Assembly: GCA_042854365.1 (NCBI GenBank)
Contig: AP031437.1
Location: forward strand, 186,001 to 250,000
Reading direction: 5' to 3'
DNA length: 64,000 nucleotides
Source: Anaeromassilibacillus sp001305115
GTDB lineage: Bacteria; Bacillota; Clostridia; Oscillospirales; Acutalibacteraceae
Shown: positions 11,401-18,200 of the stretch, piece after piece
How positions within the stretch are numbered: position 1 is the stretch's first letter
How the letters are laid out: each line of letters opens with the position of its first letter
Translations under genes and position numbers: made by a program
Notes under the pieces: model-generated
Database searches by the model: none
What the model was told of the DNA's origin: nothing
The model's input: only the letters and a program-made list of their open reading frames with translations

Positions 11401-12561
11401 ACAATCGCAGAGAGCGAGAACGTGAAAGCGCAGGTAGAGGCGGCAGTCCCGTCGGTACAGAAGAAGTACAAGGAAGCGCTGCAGGCAGCGAAAGCGATCG
11501 AAGAAAAGAAGACCGCAAGCCAGGACGAGATCAACAACGCGATGTTTGAGCTGATCGAGGCATTGCAGTATCTGAGCTTTGCAGCAGGGGACAAGAGCCA
11601 GCTGGAAATCCCGATGGAGATTGCAGAGAGCATCAATCGAGAGAACTTCACGCCGGAGAGCGTACAGGCGCTTGACGACGCCTACAAGGCGGCAGAGGAC
11701 CTGATGGACGACGAGGAAGTACTGGAAGCAGACATCCAGGCAGCGGCAGAAGCGCTGTATGAAGCGCTTGACAACCTGGTCTTCCGTGCAGATAGGACGG
11801 ATCTGGAAGCTTTGGTAGCAGAAGGCAAGAAAATTGTAGAGAATGCTTCGAAGTACATCCAGGATGAAACATGGGCTACCTTTAAAACCATCCTGGGCGA
11901 TGCAGAAACTCTGTTGGAAAATGACAATGCAACCCAGGAGGCAGTGGACGAGAAGGCCGAAGAACTGCTCAATGCGATTACAGCACTGCGTATGATTCCG
12001 AACAAGGACGCTCTGAAAGACCTGATTGGAAAAGCAGAGGCAGTGAACATCAGCAAGTACACAGCAAAGAGCGTGGCAGCGATGCAGAAGGCATTGAGCA
12101 ACGCAAAGGTTGTGTTGAACAATGAGGCAGCGACCGAAGAAGAGGTCAAGAGTGCAGTAGAAGCACTGGAAGCAAGCATCCAGAACCTGGAGACAAAGAC
12201 GACGACAGCGAAGAAGAGCGGCTCCACATCGAGAAATGTAAGCAACACATATGGAGCAGCGGGTGTGGTTTCCGCAAGCCAGAGTGCAGTGGCAAGCGTG
12301 CGCAGTGATGCGGCAAATGCCATCACGCTGAACAGAGGAAGCGTGTACACCTTCAAGATGACCGTGGTCAATGGAAACAGACTGGCGCCGAGCTTCACAG
12401 TGGGCAACGGAAGCGTTCTGAAGACGCAGTTTGTGTCCCAGATCGGCAATGACTACTACTACAGAGTGTATGCAGTTGGTACACCGGGCCAGAGCACAGG
12501 TGTTTACACCACCCTGCCGGGTCAGGATGCGAAGCTGCATTGCACGGTAACCATTGGCTGA
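5461..12561 (+). CDS. Secreted GH2 glycosidase with PA14, TIG, LamG-like and FIVAR domains
   Basis: This is a 2366-residue exported retaining glycosidase. The start at 5461 follows AAAGGAGGAG at good spacing and opens a clear signal peptide (KKRLLSLVLSLAM to VASA); the frame extends further upstream but without protein character. Domains in order: PA14 (res 34-187), IPT/TIG (188-285), GH2 sugar-binding domain (295-470), Ig-like domain (480-600) and TIM barrel (605-905) with acid/base E719 in FNETWG and nucleophile E819 in NSEYGG. Ig-like regions follow, then three LamG/DUF1080-like concanavalin-type domains (about 1317-1870) and the shared 3' module (1880-2366: beta domain, FIVAR repeats, linker, tail domain ending LHCTVTIG). 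GH2 covers beta-galactosidase, beta-glucuronidase, beta-mannosidase and others; the specificity here is not readable. The tail carries the D allele (PGQDAKL), identical in DNA to an array copy 10 kb away. Confidence 0.93.
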   Translation: MKKRLLSLVLSLAMVITMLAPVASAAPKVEEPLTHHGLQGEYYLVQDTSGYPFTTLKGIYVDSDIAFSDTENMLSKRTGASDWAGARWTGRLVAPTTGEYTFYFYSDNGARLYIEDMEKPIIDWWVNQWDVEQTSAPIHLEAGQVYDFKMEWFEATGGSHVYVRWSNDQGMAKTEIPASAFYLPADFAGPLVDDVNTDNAQLDKDEGLGGTITLTGSNFSEGITAELVTLGGSSLEPQAVMDVVSVSDTELVVNVPETLKPGAYKIQLSQDMYIQYADSYIVVTSSSGSEVARSEHPRPDWKRDKWMNLNGVWDFEFDPNKVGEDEKWFESKDYELKINVPFPWESPASGIEDGSYLGTAWYQRNLNLDDSWVADGEQVFLKFGAVDWFCSLYVNGQKVGDHEGGYTPFEFNITDYVQAGDNKITLMVNDEASYGKDEYPALVGKQGHNAPCGYTHTSGIWQTVYLEGRSSTYMDYAHANPDIDNSSVQFDLKVQSDADKTVTVAYDFKSVLWDDEKGENIETGSTFSGTQQITLKAGENEVSLDPIAITDQKLWNFDSPNLYEGTVRLLDGDTELDNVATYFGQRKVSTEKYDGRNYEYIYVNNEPVFLSGLLDQGFWEEGIYTAPSEEALKYDIKAMRDRGFNMIRKHLKIEDPLQYFWADRLGMFVWQDMPHATYMNAKSYGGETPGREVYEYALESMLNRDYNHPCVIAVMLFNETWGIDHNGQKASDGMTTNEWIQHLYYKAKELNPHLLVEDMSACNNDHIQPTDLNTFHMYPKGYQSSKDTVADRERNTYPGSTNNFWGGFQQESEPWLNSEYGGVAAFDGDYDVSWCFKYQTDIQRQYEKLNGFVYTEPYDIEYERNGVLTYDRRDKIFGYEDVAYGGDMTILDLNQPNYVGVDINPAIKAAPGSQYTAPVVAMNWSGETLENPVLKWRFDATDIYGNYITTGKSGEVALDYAPYTREQHDISFSLPNQKCVGTFTVWIENNGEKIAKNFVNVIVTNGKDTAPVSILTEDSAVLRQSNADSNTIKDGVGAITYSYILPEGIGADVLNSMRVIVEASSLKDASVNHGIDNSAFSQTTVGSERPSDMTISINGHEVGTVYLPDNPRDIRGTLTLTPGEGNGSSAGNYGYLVNLDIPDSVLEVLKAELAENSTFTVSYSVKEDAENANGLRIYNESNGRYAVNPMVILNPADTTGETVTPESDNYTVESEGSFYARYNVEANTGYKVDVAENEVTLSKVDGTVLATADTDASCVKATFFDDHITVYANNNPVPVIDVYDYSDFSGIAQAIGGTLTVAPESYDVLSSGDMQADVQFADSFNIGSGTTAGRPNPTFDERYTLMRGDKNQPNDSQKSDGLWDGSNENNNLYMEADWGNKAIINNTESTDLVAEADITLTEVNPGTDGNMGLIIRGSNYLENVDGADGYYAGFGEGYIQVGRMHNGWTELAKVDAPIAVGETHRMRFVAVGSRIRVYLDDETEPRVDVYDGTYSNGSVALRGFRCKGIFDNVVVSTAPRYEADFENGSIAEWVTSGEAWTLEDGTITATGEATAMIGNAGWSDYELSADVSVEENGKAGLAVRAGVQKERISGYYVAVDEAADKIQVIRTMSGVENVLEEADMDVAADTVYNLKARVVNNTVRVYVDDSDEAILVARINDFGNGKAGLSVLNGTASFDNVKVKDKFIYEEDFSDGCLDGWNIISGDFSVKDNTLTLKDGAGKKMVDGYTTWDDYVIQAKIKLDVRQDTKSNAGYIFRCSDFDVGQDDQYGYVSGINYNAQVETGEEASGLETGDIHYGWRSIMNDHSFRIDPSKWYDFEVKAIGNQITVSVNGKEYYTVEDDAYSYGMIGLRNFNSGLQVQDLKVIPADEYQQEVPTEHMLTVSYPTTVKLSIDGEEQTIANLIGAYKDVVMANTNLDLTFEPRVEGREIAGVTVNGEAVAEENFDVAEYIYSLAMPNADTTIELGFTIVDKENLREVITIAESENVKAQVEAAVPSVQKKYKEALQAAKAIEEKKTASQDEINNAMFELIEALQYLSFAAGDKSQLEIPMEIAESINRENFTPESVQALDDAYKAAEDLMDDEEVLEADIQAAAEALYEALDNLVFRADRTDLEALVAEGKKIVENASKYIQDETWATFKTILGDAETLLENDNATQEAVDEKAEELLNAITALRMIPNKDALKDLIGKAEAVNISKYTAKSVAAMQKALSNAKVVLNNEAATEEEVKSAVEALEASIQNLETKTTTAKKSGSTSRNVSNTYGAAGVVSASQSAVASVRSDAANAITLNRGSVYTFKMTVVNGNRLAPSFTVGNGSVLKTQFVSQIGNDYYYRVYAVGTPGQSTGVYTTLPGQDAKLHCTVTIG

Positions 12562-12755
12562 ACGCCGGTCAATTTGTGTAAGGTATAAACGTGTACATAT
12601 TCGATCAAGCACCCGGCAGCCGATAGCAGAAAGTTTGCGTAGGAGACGCCGTAGGCGCGGAAGGCGCTGTGTGTCCACCGGGCCAGAGGTGCGGGTGCTT
12701 ATACGGCCCTGCAAGGCCAGAATGTAAAACTGCATTTCATGGTAACGGTAGCATA
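12562..12755 (+). repeat. Single type B 3'-tail unit after GH2
   Basis: This is one unit of about 194 bp: a spacer with the core GCGTAGGAGACGCC / GGAAGGCGCTGTG, then a decayed copy of the coding tail whose end (CTGCATTTCATGGTAACGG) no longer matches CTVTIG-stop. It passes directly into the tail-terminator module. Confidence 0.85.
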
Positions 12756-13075
12756 AGAGTTCGTAAGAGCAAAAAAGAATATGGGATGTCTCTGATCGGT
12801 ATATCGGAAAGATAGAAGCAGGCACTTACAAAAGTGCAATACTTCGAACCGGTAACTTTCCCAGTGTGTATGTATATCATTCGGTCTGTTTCTTATCAGA
12901 GAAATAAGAGACCGGACATGTAGGAAGATGCAGGCAGAGACGTTCCACCGATATGGCCCAGCAGGTGGTTTCCAAATGTAAACGCGGAAATCCCTGCTGG
13001 GTCATCGTTTTTGCAAGGTCTGGGTACAAATCCGACTATTGTGCAGTGGAAGATACGGGAGGCAATGCTCCAGAA
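12756..13075 (+). repeat. Tail-terminator module, copy after GH2
   Basis: This roughly 320-bp sequence is nearly identical to 30045-30370 after the GH127 array and more distantly related to the modules at 4141-4350 and, inverted, 55505-55720. It contains the terminator listed at 12955. Similarity to the 30-kb copy continues past the terminator to about 13075, so the duplicated block is longer than the terminator. Confidence 0.85.
12955..13012 (+). terminator. CCCAGCAGG-family terminator after GH2
   Basis: GGCCCAGCAGG (12955-12965) pairs with CCTGCTGGGTC (12993-13003), with inner TTTCC/GGAAA pairing, followed by TTTTT at about 13008. Confidence 0.82.
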
Positions 13076-13269
13076 TGGGAAGCATATCCGCCTACCGACA
13101 GCGTTCGTGAGTTGTCAGATTTAGCGCTAATGTTCCTGGTATGGAACCCAAATCCAAGTCGGATGCTACGGACGTATCTCAGGGATAGGGATGTATCGTA
13201 TGGTGGCGTTATGGTATCGCCATTGCTCGTATGGTTGGATGGATGCGGTAAACTCTTGGGAATGGGATA

Positions 13270-14235
13270 GAAGGTGCTTCTACAGGGGGAATCGGGAATA
13301 ATCGATAAATACTGGAATCGTGTTGTACAAAGAGTGGAAGCAGCTTATATCCAAAGTAAGACCTAGCAGTCACTAACGGGAAACTACTCTAGGAAACACC
13401 TTAGGTGTGAAAGACGTTGTGCGTTCGGGCGATTGGCCGCACACTGGATAACTTGGGGAAGACATCCGTCTGTATTTGGTAAAAATTCTGCAAAAATGCC
13501 ATAGGCATAAAGGTACTACGTACCGTACTCGACGGCTTAGAGGAGGAAACTTCCATAGGAAAAATCTTAGGAGTAAAAGACACTATTTGCCCAGGCGGTT
13601 GGCTGAATACCGGATAGCTTGGGGCAGATATCTGTCCGTCTTTGGCATGAGTTCGACAGTTAATAGTAGAGCACTTGCATAAAAAACGACGTAGGTATGA
13701 AAGAACTACATGTTCAACAACCAATAGAAGGAAACTACCCTAGGAAACACCTTAGATGAGAAAGACGTTGTGCGTCAGGACGATTAGCTGCATGCTGGGT
13801 AGATTGGGGAAGACAATCGTCCGTATTTGGCAAGAGTTGGATGACCGATGGTAGAATGTTTGCGTAAAAGGTATGGAGGTGCTACATGCCCGGCGGCCAA
13901 TAGCAGGGGTCTTGTATATAGGGAAAGCCTCAGGTATGAAAGACTCTATTTGTCCGGGTGATTGGCTGGATATTGGATAGCTTTGGAAAGACATCCGTCC
14001 GTATCGGGCAAAAGTTGGACGGTCAACAGCAAAACACTAGTGTAGAAAAAGACGTAGATATGCAGGCGTTACATGCCTGGCGGCCAACAGTAGAAAATTT
14101 CCAAAGGACACATTGTAGGGGAACGAGACGTTATACATCGCCGGGCGAAAGTACGCACGAATTGGGATGGAATAGGAGTATCTATACGACATTACCAGAT
14201 CTTTCAGAATGTAATGCCCGCGTTGTACGATAACC
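13270..14235 (+). repeat. Decayed 3'-tail repeat units
   Basis: No gene is visible here. Degenerate units recur at roughly 160-190-bp spacing, recognised by the core TAGGAAACACCTTAGG and GAAAGACGTTGTGCG (13391, 13551, 13742, about 13918). Other blocks keep the hairpin pair with different bases, for example ATGCC-ATA-GGCAT followed by GGTAC-TAC-GTACC at 13498-13524, and GGCGT-TAC-ATGCC near 14062. A last tail remnant (14140-14235) leads into the ~530-bp element. This is an old array in which the coding tail is lost but parts of the structural core persist. Confidence 0.65.
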
Positions 14236-14765
14236 ATAGGCCGGACAACGTTATCTCAGGCAGAAATCGAAAGAGTAGGGGGAGAACCTCTTGTGATGAG
14301 GGTGAAAAAACTTTTGGCGAATCCGTGAAAATCTGTAAGGAGAAAGATTCCCATAACAGAAGTTGAGGAGGCAATCCTCTTTACAGCAGGTCCATATCAG
14401 ACAAAGACCCCTATACCGAGTAATCCGGTGCAGGGACTTCGTTTTTGTGGGATATAATTTGAAAAGGGGAGAGAGGCGTTAGCAGGGGGGAATAGGCAAC
14501 AAGGATTGCCGGTGCGTTTCTAGGTGGCCCTGTTTTGCATTTCTGTCCGTAAGGGTACCAGACAAAAATATGAACATACGGAATTTCACAAGAGTGTGGC
14601 TAAGGAAAAATGAAAAATATCTTTAAAAACCGCCGCACGGTTATGGACCTCTACTCTACTGAAAGAGCTACTACAACCCACGCAAGCGGGAGAAGTGTAG
14701 ACCCGAATGATTATTGATTTTCTAGATACGCCAGTGATCGGATTCCATATGCGAAAAAAATCATG
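14236..14765 (+). repeat. 530-bp duplicated downstream element, copy 1
   Basis: This is nearly identical to 22567-23095, with scattered substitutions and a few indels. It begins GTTATCTCAGGCAGAAATCG, includes a hairpin followed by CGTTTTTG (14402-14446, pairing weaker than in copy 2), a TATAAT-like box, and a short frame of about 35 codons ending SGRSVDPNDY-stop near 14717. The end of the same frame is kept in copy 2. I recognise neither a protein nor an RNA family. It sits at the distal end of the array region and upstream of the next glycosidase gene. Confidence 0.75.
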
Positions 14766-15026
14766 AGAAGGAAGTGGGCCTCGGCACTTTCCTGTCGCGG
14801 GACTGGGAAATAAGAATTAAAATTTCGGCAAATTTTTCTCTGCTATAAGGATAAATAAATTTTTAAACGATTCGGATTCGCCAGGAAAGGTTGCTATTAT
14901 ATTTATGATCATACGATAAACATCTCTACAGTTTCACGACCCTACAGGGTGGATCGGTATCGTAAAAGAGAGGTATCTGGTTTTGTTAAAGTATGGAAAA
15001 TATTTTGTTTAAAACACCTATACATA
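14766..15026. other. AT-rich intergenic stretch upstream of GH3
   Basis: No gene, repeat or terminator recognised. It ends at the GH3 promoter. Confidence 0.5.
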
Positions 15027-15055
15027 TTGACTTTGTAAATAAATTATATTAGTAT
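15027..15055 (+). promoter_or_regulatory. Sigma-A type promoter of the GH3 gene
   Basis: TTGACT (15027-15032), a 17-base spacer, and TAGTAT (15050-15055). The predicted leader is about 180 bases to the ATG at 15240. The GH84 promoter has the same TTGACTTT start. Confidence 0.65.
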
Positions 15056-15239
15056 TGTACATAGAGCGAATCTGTTCGTTCGATGCAATAATATGTTGGA
15101 ATACCAAAAGATGTGCTGTACGAAGTGCTATGAATCGTTGGAGGAGAGATCTTCGTACGAAACTTATGGAAGGAGGAGAATGATACGTCAGATTCGCACA
15201 GGTTATGAGGAATTTTTGAAAAGGAGATGGAGATCAAAA

Positions 15240-18200
15240 ATGAGTCGAAAAAGAAAAGGCGTAAGTAAAAGAATCCTTGCGGCGGTCTTGTCGACCGCTA
15301 TGGTCGCAACGACAATTCCTGCAATGAGCATCACCGCCGGTGCTGAGGCTGTCGAAGGAAACATTGAGCTCTCCAGGCAGATCGCTGCTGATGGTATGGT
15401 TTTGCTCGAGAACAATAACAGCGCGCTACCACTGCCAAAGGGTGAAACGGTAGCGATGTTTGGACGCGCCATGATCGACTATACGCGCGGTGGCGGCGGG
15501 TCCGGTGCAACAAATGTGGATTATACCCGCAATATCCTTCAAGGGATGCAAATGAAAGCCGAAGAAGGAAAGATTTCCCTCTACCAACCCCTCGTCGATT
15601 TCTATACGGAACAGGTTTCGACAAATGGTATTAAAGATGACGCACAGATTAACGTCACGGATGAGATGCTTGACGCCGCAGCACAGGAAGCTGGGACCGC
15701 AATCGTGACGGTCGGCCGGTATTCCTCAGAGGGTAGTGACCGCTCGGAGGCGGATTACTATCTGACTGACGCGGAAAAAGAACTCATCACCCGTGTAGGC
15801 GCAAAATTTGACAAGGTTGTCGTTGTGTTGAATGTCGGTGCAGTCATGGATACCAGTTGGATCAAGGAAATTGACGGGATTGATTCTGTGCTGGTCGGCT
15901 GGCAAGCTGGCATGGAGGGCGGTCTTGCTACTGCAGATATTCTTGTAGGTGATGTGAACCCCTCTGGTAAGCTGGTCGATACTTGGGCAAAATCATATAA
16001 TGATTATCCAAGTTCTGAGACCTTTAATGAGTCAAGCAATTATGTAAACTACACAGAGGACATCTTCGTAGGATATCGGTATTTTGAAACCTTTGATCCG
16101 AATTATGAGAAGGTCAACTATCCATTTGGTTATGGTCTGTCCTATACAGACTTTGAAATTTCAGATGTTGACATATCCTTTGACGGTGATACTACAGATG
16201 GTACTGCCAACGTTACAGCAACGGTCAAAAATACTGGTGATGTGGCTGGCAAAGAGGTCGTACAGGTGTATTTTAGCGCGCCGCAGATGGGCAAGAATGA
16301 AGGCGATCCAAAGCTTGGAAAACCCGCGAAGGAACTGGCGGCATTTGATAAGACAGACCTGCTGGACCCAGGCGAATCTGAAACGCTGGAAATGTCCTTT
16401 AAGATCTCCGACATGTCGAGCTATGATGATACGGGTGTGACAGGACATAAATCCGCCTATGTGATGGAAGCGGGCAACTACGACATTTACGTCGGAAATT
16501 GCATCAAAGATGCGGGGGAACAAGGTGTACGCGATACATATACCCTCGATGAAACAATCGTAACAGAACAGCTCTCAGAAAAGTTGGCGCCGGTACAGCT
16601 GCCAAAGAGGCTTTTAGCGGACGGAACCTATCAAGAGATCGAAACACCACCGGCTTTTGATCCACATCATACGATCAAGGCGGAGGGCCAGACGGTCGTA
16701 CAGAGTGAGGCCTTTATAGATGGTGATGTGAGCATTGAAAATTTCTATAATGATGACTTTGAGCGAATGAGCTGTATTGCAATGATGAACGCAGCAGGCA
16801 AATTCGTCGAATATGAAGTAACGGTTGAAACAGCCGGCACCTATAAGGTCACGATGCGGTATGCGAATGGAAATGCGGATCTGAGCAACTGCTTCAAGGT
16901 TTCGGTTGATGGCGAACTACAACCGGGTATCAATTTCAACGCTCCGCAAACCGGTGATGGCAATGGAAAGAGTGAATGGTACAACTTTGCAGACGCCGAA
17001 CCATTTTATGTCAATCTGCCAGAGGGGAAACACATTCTGCGGTTTGAAGCGAACGGTAACAACCCGAACTACGATTACATGGTTTTTGAAAAGAGTGAGG
17101 AAGAAATTTCCTACTATAAGCCTGTTTCTGCAACCGAATCCACCAAGATCGAAGCAGAGAGTTACGATTTCTCCGGCGGATCGGATTCCGCAAACTATGT
17201 CAGAACCGAAAACTTCACTGTAGGAGAGGAGTCCGGTGTATGTGTGGCATATATGAACCATGTAGACAACTGGATTTCGTACTACCTGGACGTCGAAGAA
17301 GCCGGTAAATATGATTTGACCTTCCATGTTGCCAACGGGTATGCAAGCTTTGACTGGAATGTAGGCGCTGATATAAATGACAAACCTGTAGAGAAGGACA
17401 TTATCCGCGTCAATACAACCAGTGTGGATGGTAACCAGTGGTATAATTTCGTGGATGTTGGCCCCATCTCCATTACATTGCCTGAGGGAGAGTGTGTCCT
17501 AACATTTACTTGTTCTGAAAAGGATAAATATCCGAACATTGATTACTTTACCTTTGAGAAGCATACAGAAACCGAAATTCCCGACGAACCTTTTGAAAAA
17601 GTTATTTCCTCAACAGTATCGACACAGATCGAAGCGGAGGACTACGATAACACGGGAAGTACTTCGGATACCCCGGTCAGAGAAGAGTCCTTCACTGTCA
17701 ACGGTGAGGATGGAACATGTCTTGCATATATGAATTACGCGGGCAACTGGGTTTCCTATAATCTGTACGTTGAACAGGCTGGCGATTACAACCTGATGTT
17801 CAATGTGGCAAATGGACGCGAAGGCTTTGACTGGAATGTAGGCGTCGAAGTGGGCGATACTGTCGTAGAAAACGACATCCTTACCGTCCCGCAGACCGGC
17901 GACGGCGACGGAGAAGGCGAGTGGTACAATTTCGAGGATGTTGGACCGGTTACAGTAGCACTGGAAGAGGGCAATAATATTGTAACGCTTCGGTGCAGCG
18001 AGACCAACAAATATCCGAATATCGACTATATCACTTTCAATAAGGCGGATACAGCTTCGGCATCCACTCCGATGCGTGCACGTGCTCTCGCCGCCAATGT
18101 AAGCAATGCGGACCCGGCCGAAAAGATTATGCTCTTGGATGTCTATGAGGGACGCGCAACGATGGACGACTTCCTTGCGCAGATTACGAATGAACAGCTT

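Noticed and set aside
14609..14717. Short frame ending SGRSVDPNDY as a definite gene
   Set aside because: Conserved at its end between two copies, but the copies are too similar overall for this to prove coding; kept only as a note in the 530-bp element.
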